In this document: positions 1 to 5,919 of the stretch, one piece after another
Numbering within the stretch: position 1 is the first letter of the stretch
Layout of the letters: the number at the start of each line of letters is the position of its first letter
Source of the DNA: JBFHNV01 sp965365655
GTDB lineage: Bacteria > Pseudomonadota > Gammaproteobacteria > HK1
Length of the DNA: 15,517 bases
Assembly: GCA_965365655.1 (NCBI GenBank)
Contig: CBDUCN010000099.1
Span: 1 to 15,517 of the forward strand
Reading direction: 5' to 3'
Translations under genes and position numbers: made by a program
Notes under the pieces: model-generated
Databases searched by the model: none
Seen by the model: only the letters and a program-made list of their open reading frames with translations
Told to the model about the DNA's origin: nothing

Positions 1-398
1 GCCATCGCCTCGAGCAGCGCGGACTGGGTGCGCGGGGTCGCGCGGTTGATCTCGTCGGCCAGCAGCACGTTGCAGAACACCGGCCCTGGGTGGAACTCGA
101 AGCGCTGATCCTTGGGATTGAACACGCTCACCCCCAGGATGTCCGCGGGCATCAGATCCGGCGTGAACTGGATGCGCTGGAAATCCGCCGACAACGATCG
201 CGCGAGCGCCTTCGCGAGCGTGGTCTTGCCGGTGCCCGGCACGTCCTCGAGCAGGACGTGGCCGCCGGCGACGAGCGCCGAGAGCAGCAGCCGGATCGAC
301 GCCTCCTGCCCGCGCATCACGCGCGACATGTTGTCGGCCACCTCGCGCAGCACCCGCGCGGGGGGCGCGGCGTCCGGGCGCGGAACGACGACGCTCAT
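1..398 (-). CDS. MoxR-family AAA+ ATPase (N-terminal part, cut by window edge)
   Basis: Reading leftward from an ATG at 398, the frame stays open to the window edge and gives 132 residues. It has the MoxR N-terminal pattern: a helical lead-in (MRGQEASIRLLLSALVAGGH), a Walker A P-loop EDVPGTGKTT at about residues 51-60, the MoxR-typical stretch QRIQFTPDLMPADILG (75-90), and a Walker B VLLADEIN (D115, E116) followed by RATPRTQSALLEAM. MoxR ATPases act as cytoplasmic chaperones, often for VWA-domain or DUF58 partners that follow in the same operon; such partners would be beyond the left edge. No strong ribosome binding site precedes the ATG, but the pattern starts soon after it, so the start is reasonable. 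The C-terminal two thirds, with sensor and arginine-finger residues, are not visible. The gene is divergent from the Nudix gene. Confidence 0.93.
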   Translation of the reverse strand, partial: MSVVVPRPDAAPPARVLREVADNMSRVMRGQEASIRLLLSALVAGGHVLLEDVPGTGKTTLAKALARSLSADFQRIQFTPDLMPADILGVSVFNPKDQRFEFHPGPVFCNVLLADEINRATPRTQSALLEAM

Positions 399-453
399 GG
401 AACCGGGCTCTGACAGACGGGGTGACGAACGGTATCACCATCCGCGCCCGGCG

Positions 454-469
454 GGGCCCGCGCGGGCCC
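454..469. repeat. Perfect 16-bp GC palindrome between divergent genes
   Basis: GGGCCCGCGCGGGCCC reads identically on both strands and lies in the 164-bp divergent gap between the moxR-type gene and the Nudix gene. It contains only G and C, so in this composition it may be chance. It could also form a short hairpin in a leader transcript or serve as a dyad binding site. No function can be assigned. Confidence 0.4.
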
Positions 470-550
470 GGGGTGAGGCATCGGTCACGTTCGCGGGCGC
501 GGCGCACGCGCGACTCCGCCGCGCGCCGCGGCACCGCGCGATCGGTGGAA

Positions 551-556
551 TAGAAT
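551..556 (+). promoter_or_regulatory. Candidate -10 element of the Nudix-esterase operon
   Basis: TAGAAT matches the sigma70 -10 consensus at five of six positions and is a rare AT-richer patch. It ends six bases before the ATG at 563, so transcription would begin at or next to the start codon and give a leaderless or nearly leaderless message. No clear -35 hexamer is visible at 16-18 bp upstream, and no good Shine-Dalgarno sits close to the ATG. Confidence 0.4.
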
Positions 557-562
557 GCCCGC

Positions 563-1246
563 ATGAGCGAGAAGTGGCCTGCCGAGTGCGAGCGCATCCG
601 CGCCAGCCTGCGTGCGCTGGACGCACCGGCCGGCCTGGACGCGGACCATCGCCCCCGGCACAGCGACTTCGACCTCAACGCGCCCGGCGACGCGGTGCCG
701 AGCCTGCGCCCGGCAGCGGTGCTGCTGCCGCTGGTCGCTCGCGACGCCGGGCTCAGCGTGCTGCTCACCCGGCGCACCGATCACCTGCATCACCACGCGG
801 GCCAGATCTGCTTCCCGGGCGGGCGCGTGGAGGACGACGACGGCGGCGTCGTGAACGCGGCACTGCGCGAGGCCCACGAGGAGATCGGGCTCGCCCCCGA
901 TCGGGTGACGCCGGTGGGGCTGCTCGACGACTACGAGACGGTCACCGGATTCCTCGTGACGCCGGTCGTGGGCTTCGTGACCCCGGGCTTTCGCCTCGTG
1001 CTCGACGAGTTCGAGGTCGCGGACGCGTTCGAGGTGCCGCTGGCCTTCGTGCTGGATCCGGACAATCACCAGGTCCACAGCCGCATGCGCCACGGCGAGC
1101 GGCGCCATTACTACGTGTTCGAATACGGCGAGCGCTACATCTGGGGCGCCACCGCGGGCATGCTGATGAACCTGTACCGGCGCCTGCACGGGCTCACCGG
1201 ACCGATGCGCCCGCCGCCCGCTGTGAGCGGCGCGAGCGCCGACTGA
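563..1246 (+). CDS. Nudix hydrolase, CoA pyrophosphatase type (NudL-like)
   Basis: This 227-residue protein is probably a cytoplasmic Mg/Mn-dependent hydrolase that splits CoA or acyl-CoA into a phosphopantetheine product and 3',5'-ADP. The CoA-pyrophosphatase (UPF0035) signature appears as LLTRRT followed by HAGQICFPGG, ending at G86-G87. The Nudix box follows directly, with VEDDDGGVV, then LREAHEEIGL and the metal-binding R102-E103, E106 and E107. The extra-long spacing between GG and REA matches NudL. Two usually conserved signature positions differ: the Ser/Ala after the Arg is Thr, and the second Arg is His. Length fits the family (about 190-230). The ATG at 563 is the first in-frame start that keeps the N-terminal helix. 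The stop overlaps the ribosome binding site of the esterase gene, so the two are probably co-transcribed. Exact substrate is inferred from the family. Confidence 0.93.
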   Translation: MSEKWPAECERIRASLRALDAPAGLDADHRPRHSDFDLNAPGDAVPSLRPAAVLLPLVARDAGLSVLLTRRTDHLHHHAGQICFPGGRVEDDDGGVVNAALREAHEEIGLAPDRVTPVGLLDDYETVTGFLVTPVVGFVTPGFRLVLDEFEVADAFEVPLAFVLDPDNHQVHSRMRHGERRHYYVFEYGERYIWGATAGMLMNLYRRLHGLTGPMRPPPAVSGASAD

Positions 1247-1257
1247 AGGATCACGCG

Positions 1258-2202
1258 ATGAGCTCACGGCTGAGCCCCGAGGCGGCGCGGGTGCTGGCGC
1301 TGGTCGCCAACGCCGGGCTTCCCGAGTACCACACGCTGCCGGCGCACGAGGCGCGCGCGGCCCACGAGGAACGCAGCCGCGCGCTGGACCTGGACCCGGA
1401 TCCGGTGGCTCGCGTCAGCGACCACGTCATTGCCGGACCGGCCGGTGCGCTTCCTGCACGCGCCTATCTCGATGCCGCCGGCGAGCCGCGCCCGGTGGTG
1501 CTGTGGCTGCACGGCGGCGGCCACACGATCGGCAGCATCGCGACCTACGACGCGGTGTGCCGGCGCCTCGCGCGTCTCACCGGCTGCCTGATCGTGTCAC
1601 TGGACTACCGCCTCGCGCCGGAGCACAAGTTCCCCGCCGCGCTGGACGACGCCTGGGCTGCGCTCAACTGGCTGTGCGACAACGCCGCCGCCCTCGGCGG
1701 CGACCCGCGACGCATCGCGGTCGCGGGCGACAGCGCCGGCGGCAACCTCGCGGCGGTCTGCGCGCTGCTCGCGCGCGATCACGGCATCGACGCGCTGCGT
1801 GCGCAGCTGCTCGTGTACCCCGCGGTGGCCGCGCAGCCGGACTTCCCGTCGCACGAGCTGTTCGCCGACGGCTACCTGCTCACCGCCGAGGCCATCCGGT
1901 GGTTCCAGGGCAACTACCTGCGCCACGCCGGCGAGCGCGAGGACTGGCGATTCGCGCCGCTGGAGGCGGCGGACCACGCGAACCTGGCGCCAGCGCTGGT
2001 GATCGTGGCCGGCCACGACCCGCTGCGCGACGAGGGGATCGCGTACGCCGAGCGGCTCTCAGCGGCCGGCAGCCGCGCATCGCTGATCAACCACGAAGGC
2101 ATGATCCACGCGTTCTGGTCGCTGGGCGGCGCGCTGCGCGAGGCCGCGCGCTCGATGGAGCAGGCCGCCGACTTCCTGCGCCGCGAGCTCGCCGACGGCT
2201 GA
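1258..2202 (+). CDS. Alpha/beta hydrolase, HSL-like family IV esterase/lipase
   Basis: The 314-residue protein is a probable cytoplasmic carboxylesterase acting on short- to medium-chain esters. It has the full hormone-sensitive-lipase signature: oxyanion motif HGGG (H85-G88), the DYRLAPEHKFPAALDD segment, nucleophile elbow GDSAGG with S159, catalytic D254 in HDPLRDEG and H284 in GMIHAFW. Residues 1-80 form the usual N-terminal cap. No signal peptide is present. The start at 1258 is supported by AAGGA (1246-1250) seven bases upstream, lying over the stop codon of the Nudix gene 11 bp away, which implies translational coupling. The same frame stays open far upstream, but that stretch is only an out-of-frame reading of the Nudix gene. 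The natural substrate cannot be told from sequence. Confidence 0.94.
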   Translation: MSSRLSPEAARVLALVANAGLPEYHTLPAHEARAAHEERSRALDLDPDPVARVSDHVIAGPAGALPARAYLDAAGEPRPVVLWLHGGGHTIGSIATYDAVCRRLARLTGCLIVSLDYRLAPEHKFPAALDDAWAALNWLCDNAAALGGDPRRIAVAGDSAGGNLAAVCALLARDHGIDALRAQLLVYPAVAAQPDFPSHELFADGYLLTAEAIRWFQGNYLRHAGEREDWRFAPLEAADHANLAPALVIVAGHDPLRDEGIAYAERLSAAGSRASLINHEGMIHAFWSLGGALREAARSMEQAADFLRRELADG

Positions 2203-2203
2203 C

Positions 2204-3808
2204 TCAGTACCCGCTCGCGCAGCCGTCGGTGCGCGGCTCGCTGCCCGCCGCGTAGGCCCCGGACTCCAGCCGGCGGATGATCTGGCCGCGACCGAAGGAC
2301 AGGCTGTCGGCGGTCACCTGCACGTCGTGCCCGCGCCCGGCCAGCGCCGCGACCAGCGCCGGGTCACTGCCCGGCTCGAGCTCCACCGTCAGCCCGCTGG
2401 TCCAGCGCCAGCGCGGCATGTCCAGCGCGGCCTGAGGGTTCAGGCCGTGGTCCTCCATCGCGGCCACCACCTGCAGGTGGCCCTGGGGTTGCATCTCGCC
2501 GCCCATCACGCCGAACGGGCCCAGCGCCTCGCCGTCGCGGGTGAGGAACGCGGGGATGATGGTGTGGCGCGGGCGCTTGCCGGGGGCGGCGACGTTGGGG
2601 TGCTGCGGGTCGAGCACGAACCCCGAGCCGCGATTCTGGAACGACACGCCCAGCCCGGGGTGCACCACGCCGCTGCCGAAGCCGTGGTAGTTGGACTGGA
2701 TGAGGCTGACCATCATGCCGTCGCGGTCCGCGGTGCACAGGTACACGGTGCCGCCGCGCGGCGGCTCGCCGCACGCGGGCGCCTGCGCGCGCTCGCCGAT
2801 CTGCGCACGGCGCGACGCGAGGTAACCGGCGTCCAGCATGCCGGCGGTGGGGACCTCCACCATCGCCGGGTCGGCCACGTACCGGTACGCATCGGCGAAG
2901 CCGAGCTTCATCGCCTCGATCTGCAGGTGCAGCCGGCGCTCGTCCAGCGCGGGCAGATCGCGCGCCGGCAACCCGTCGAGCATCGCCAGCGCCTGCAGCG
3001 CGGCGATGCCCTGGCCGTTGGGCGGGATCTCCCACACGTCCACGTCGCCGTAGCGCGCGCTGATGGGCTCCACCCACTCGTTGCCGTGCGATGCGAGGTC
3101 TTCGGCCGACAGCGCGCCGCCCGTACGCGACGCGTAATCCACCAGTGAGGCCGCGATCTCGCCGTCGTAGAAGTCCCGGAAGCCGCGCGCGGCGAGCCCC
3201 TCCAGGCACGCCGCATGCCCCGGGCTGGTCCACCGCTCGCCGGGGGCGGGCGTGCGTCCGCCGCGGGTGAAGGTCTCGCTCCAGCCGCCGATGGACGGGT
3301 CCAGGCGCGGATCGAAGCCGGGCCGCGCGCGCGCCCACAGGGTGGCGATCACCGGCGAGACCGGGAATCCGTCGCGCGCGTAGCCGATGGCCGGCGCGAG
3401 CAGCTGCTCGCGTTCGAGACGCCCGAAGCGCTCGCTGAGGTCCCCCCACATCGCGACACAACCGGGCACGGTGACCGACTGCCAGCCGATCTGCGGCACG
3501 CTGGCATGGCCCGCGGCGCGCAGCGCCCCGGCGTCGCAGCGCGCGGGCCAGCGTCCGGATGCATTGATGCCGTGCAGCCGCTCGCCGTCCCACACGAGCG
3601 CGAACGCATCGCTGCCGATGCCGTTCGAGGTGGGCTCGAGCACGGTGAGCGCCATCGCGGTCGCGAGCGCCGCGTCCACCGCGTTGCCGCCGGCGCGCAG
3701 CATCGCGAGCCCCGCCTCGGCCGCGAGCGGCTGGCTGGTCGCGACCACGCCATTGAACGCACACACGGGCGAGCGTCGAGACGCGAACGGGTTCGTGCTC
3801 AGGTCCAC
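2204..3808 (-). CDS. Gamma-glutamyltransferase-family protein (YwrD-like), cytoplasmic
   Basis: The 534-residue protein belongs to the Ntn-hydrolase gamma-glutamyltransferase/acylase family, whose precursor cuts itself before a catalytic Thr to give large and small subunits. Family features include AAEAGLAMLRAGGNAVDAA near the N-terminus, EPTSNGIGSDAF, PPNGQGIAALQAL, and the cleavage site GG-T354-VYLCTADRDG. Beyond the nucleophile come SLIQSNYHGFGSGVV, FQNRGSGF and GVMGGEMQPQGH. Classical enzymes have TTH at the nucleophile; here it is TVY, and no signal peptide is present, which fits the cytoplasmic YwrD-like branch rather than periplasmic glutathione-degrading Ggt. The chosen GTG start at 3808 has GAGGAG six bases upstream and gives a normal family length. 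The frame remains open far upstream, antisense to the next gene, but that is not coding. It ends tail-to-tail with the esterase, one base apart. Substrate (glutathione, gamma-glutamyl peptide or another amide) is unknown. Confidence 0.93.
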   Translation of the reverse strand: MDLSTNPFASRRSPVCAFNGVVATSQPLAAEAGLAMLRAGGNAVDAALATAMALTVLEPTSNGIGSDAFALVWDGERLHGINASGRWPARCDAGALRAAGHASVPQIGWQSVTVPGCVAMWGDLSERFGRLEREQLLAPAIGYARDGFPVSPVIATLWARARPGFDPRLDPSIGGWSETFTRGGRTPAPGERWTSPGHAACLEGLAARGFRDFYDGEIAASLVDYASRTGGALSAEDLASHGNEWVEPISARYGDVDVWEIPPNGQGIAALQALAMLDGLPARDLPALDERRLHLQIEAMKLGFADAYRYVADPAMVEVPTAGMLDAGYLASRRAQIGERAQAPACGEPPRGGTVYLCTADRDGMMVSLIQSNYHGFGSGVVHPGLGVSFQNRGSGFVLDPQHPNVAAPGKRPRHTIIPAFLTRDGEALGPFGVMGGEMQPQGHLQVVAAMEDHGLNPQAALDMPRWRWTSGLTVELEPGSDPALVAALAGRGHDVQVTADSLSFGRGQIIRRLESGAYAAGSEPRTDGCASGY

Positions 3809-3889
3809 GGGTGTCTCCTCAGGTCGATGCAGGAACGACGGGGAGCCGGCGCCGGGAAGCTGCGGCGGCGCGGCCGGGGAAGGCACGAG

Positions 3890-3897
3890 ACTATACT
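3890..3897. promoter_or_regulatory. Overlapping divergent -10-like elements
   Basis: The AT-rich patch ACTATACT holds TATACT on the plus strand (3892-3897), five of six to the sigma70 -10 consensus and 16 bases before the first ATG of the VWA-FHA gene. It also holds TATAGT on the minus strand (3895-3890), which would give a leader of about 75 bases for the gamma-glutamyltransferase gene. No convincing -35 is visible for either. It is the only AT-rich patch in the 105-bp divergent gap. Confidence 0.4.
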
Positions 3898-3913
3898 GTA
3901 AGCTTGATGAACC

Positions 3914-5770
3914 ATGGGCTTGCGTGCACCGTCGGGGACCGGCGAAGGCATGCGCGAGGCCCGCGAGCGTCCGGGGGAGCGCGTGCCCGCGAGCATCACG
4001 AGACCGGCCGGTTGCGAACGACCGCGCGCCCGTCGCGCAAGCGTGCGCGTGCGTCGTCGGGCGTGGGCCGCCGTCGCGACGCTGCTGATCGCGCTGCCAG
4101 TGACCGGCCTGCACGCCCAGCCGCGCGACATCGTGCTGATGCTCGACAACTCCGGGAGCATGCGCGCGAACGACCCCGATTTCCTCACCAACCTCGCGGT
4201 GCGCACGTTCCTCGAGCGGCTGGACGGCGACAACCACGTGGCGCTGGTGGCCTTCGATCAGCGGGTGAACGTGCTGATGCCGCTGACGCCGCTGAACAAC
4301 GACACCCGCTGGCAGTTCCTGGAGAGCCTCGCGGCCATCAACTACCGCGGGCTGCTCACCAACAGCCCTGCCGCGATGGAGCGCTCGCTGTACGAGCTGC
4401 GCGAGTCCGGCCGCCCCGGCGCCGAGAAGTCCATCGTGTTCATGACCGACGGCATCGTGGACGTGGCCCCCGAAGGACCCGATGCCGGCGACGTGGAGAA
4501 GGCGCGCTGGATGAAGTCCACGCTGGTGCAGGAGGCGGCCGACCAGGGCGTGCGCATCTTCGGCATCGCGTTCACCGACAACGCCGACTTCGAGCTGATC
4601 CAGACGCTGGCCAAGCGCACCGGCGGCGAGTACTTCCGTGCGTACTCGCCCGGCGACATCGACACGGTGTTCGCGAACGTGCGCGATCTGCTCTCCACCG
4701 CCGGCGCGCCGGCGCAACCGCCCCCTGCGCCGCCGCCGATCGGCGAGACCCCGCGGCCGCTGCTGCCGGACCGCGACGCGACCGTCGAGAAGCTGGCCGG
4801 GGCCAGCGCGGCGCCCGCACTGCCGGATGCGGGCTCGCGGGCGGAGTCGCCCGGGTTGCCGGACCCGGGATCGCCTCCGTCCGTACCCGCCCTGCCCGAT
4901 GCCGCCGGCGTCGAGCTGCCGCAGGTCTCGCTGCCCGACGTGGACCTGCCCACGGTGACGCTGCCGGAAGTCAACGTCGGCGGCGCCGCGGCGGGCGCCG
5001 AAGCGCGACCCGCGACGGTGGCGCAGGCCGACCCGCCCCGCGGGCGGCCGGAGGACGACACGCTGTCCGGCGCGCAGACGGCGGACGCCGCGCAGCCCGC
5101 CGGCGGCGACGAGAAGCCGGCGACGCCGCCTGTTGCGCCTGCACCTCCGGCGCCGCCGCGCGACGACACGCCCCTGATGCTGATCCTGGGCATCGGCGGG
5201 GCCGCCCTGCTGCTCGCGCTGGTCGCGCTGATCGTCGTGCTCGCGCGGCGCAAGGGCGGCGCGACGCAGGGAACCGACGTCCTGATGCCGAAGGCCTTTC
5301 TGAACGACCTGGGCGGCGTCACCGAGCAGAAGAGCTACGAACTTGACGAGAAGCCCACCATCGTCGGGCGCCTGCGCGGGCCGGCCACCGACGCGGCGCA
5401 CTACATCGTGATCGACGAGACCACGGTGGGCCGGCGCCACGCGCTGTTCGAGTACAAGGAGCACTCGTTCTGGGTCACCGACCAGAACAGCCTCAACGGA
5501 ACGTTCGTGAACAACCGGCGCATCGAGGCGGCCACGCGCCTCAAGCACGGCGACCGGGTGCGCTTCCACAAGCACGAGTTCGAGTTCCTGGTGCTCGACA
5601 TGTTCGAGACTGACCGCACGATGATGTCGAACACCTTGTTCGCGGACCTCGGCGAGCACTCGCACGTGCCGGCCGACGAGGAGGAGCCGGACGACGCAAC
5701 GGTGGTCAAGGCGGGCGAGTCCGTCGCCCGCGAGCCTTCCCCCGAGGACCCCACCATCACGCGGCCCTGA
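3914..5770 (+). CDS. Exported VWA domain - membrane anchor - cytoplasmic FHA domain protein
   Basis: The 618-residue protein has, in order: a basic N-region and hydrophobic stretch AWAAVATLLIALPVTG ending in LHA-Q (signal peptide cleaved near residue 68); a VWA domain (about 72-270) with a complete MIDAS metal site, D78-N-S80-G-S82, T149 and D179 in MTDG; a Pro/Ala-rich linker (about 275-415) with LPD/LPxV repeats; a membrane segment at about 421-443 followed by RRK; an FHA domain (about 478-560) with VGR, VGRRH and NSLNGTFVN; and an acidic tail. The basic RRK after the membrane segment predicts VWA outside and FHA in the cytoplasm. FHA domains bind phosphothreonine, so the protein may connect an extracytoplasmic ligand to Ser/Thr-kinase signalling. 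The start is uncertain: ATG 3914 leaves an unusually long 50-residue N-region; ATG 3950 and GTGs at 3983, 4043 and 4049 are alternatives. I found no named homologue. Confidence 0.9.
   Translation: MGLRAPSGTGEGMREARERPGERVPASITRPAGCERPRARRASVRVRRRAWAAVATLLIALPVTGLHAQPRDIVLMLDNSGSMRANDPDFLTNLAVRTFLERLDGDNHVALVAFDQRVNVLMPLTPLNNDTRWQFLESLAAINYRGLLTNSPAAMERSLYELRESGRPGAEKSIVFMTDGIVDVAPEGPDAGDVEKARWMKSTLVQEAADQGVRIFGIAFTDNADFELIQTLAKRTGGEYFRAYSPGDIDTVFANVRDLLSTAGAPAQPPPAPPPIGETPRPLLPDRDATVEKLAGASAAPALPDAGSRAESPGLPDPGSPPSVPALPDAAGVELPQVSLPDVDLPTVTLPEVNVGGAAAGAEARPATVAQADPPRGRPEDDTLSGAQTADAAQPAGGDEKPATPPVAPAPPAPPRDDTPLMLILGIGGAALLLALVALIVVLARRKGGATQGTDVLMPKAFLNDLGGVTEQKSYELDEKPTIVGRLRGPATDAAHYIVIDETTVGRRHALFEYKEHSFWVTDQNSLNGTFVNNRRIEAATRLKHGDRVRFHKHEFEFLVLDMFETDRTMMSNTLFADLGEHSHVPADEEEPDDATVVKAGESVAREPSPEDPTITRP
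4820..4987 (+). repeat. LPD/LPxV repeat segment in the VWA-FHA linker
   Basis: Residues about 303-358 of the VWA-FHA protein repeat a short Leu-Pro motif seven times: LPDAG, LPDPG, LPDAA, then VELPQVSLPDVDLPTVTLPE with a regular five-residue period. The last four units alternate hydrophobic and acidic residues and could be an extended stalk or a binding strand. The repeat is visible in protein, and imperfectly in DNA. Confidence 0.6.
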
Positions 5771-5839
5771 CCCCGCGACGAAGCGGCTTCCCCTGGCGTG
5801 AGCCCCGTACGACCCGCTCGCTGCGCCGGGCCGCTCCAT

Positions 5840-5845
5840 TAAAGT
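5840..5845 (+). promoter_or_regulatory. Candidate -10 element before the first c-di-GMP gene
   Basis: TAAAGT within CCATTAAAGTGCG is the only AT-rich patch in the gap 5771-5919 and matches the sigma70 -10 at four of six positions. If used, transcription starts near 5852, after the GTG at 5848, which favours translation from the GTG at 5920. No -35 is recognisable. Confidence 0.25.
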
Positions 5846-5919
5846 GCGTGCGGCTGCGGACGATACGCTTCGAGGCGGGTCGGGAGCCCGACGCGCCACC
5901 CCATGCCGGGAGTCTCTTC

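Noticed and set aside
421..439. Inverted repeat GGTGA...TCACC upstream of the Nudix gene as an operator.
   Set aside because: Only five-base arms with a nine-base spacer; not distinguishable from chance.
112..1257. An open frame continuous with the esterase that would make a much longer fusion protein.
   Set aside because: The upstream part is antisense to the MoxR gene and out of frame with the Nudix gene, with Arg/Ala/Pro-rich shadow composition. The ATG at 1258 has its own ribosome binding site and starts the esterase fold.
3892..3912. A LexA (SOS) box near CTGT at 3896.
   Set aside because: The matching ACAG half-site is missing at the required spacing.
3809..5899. A long minus-strand open frame that would extend the gamma-glutamyltransferase protein by about 700 residues.
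   Set aside because: It is antisense to the well-supported VWA-FHA gene, has Arg/Gly/His-rich nonsense composition, and the GTG at 3808 has a strong ribosome binding site and gives the family's normal length.
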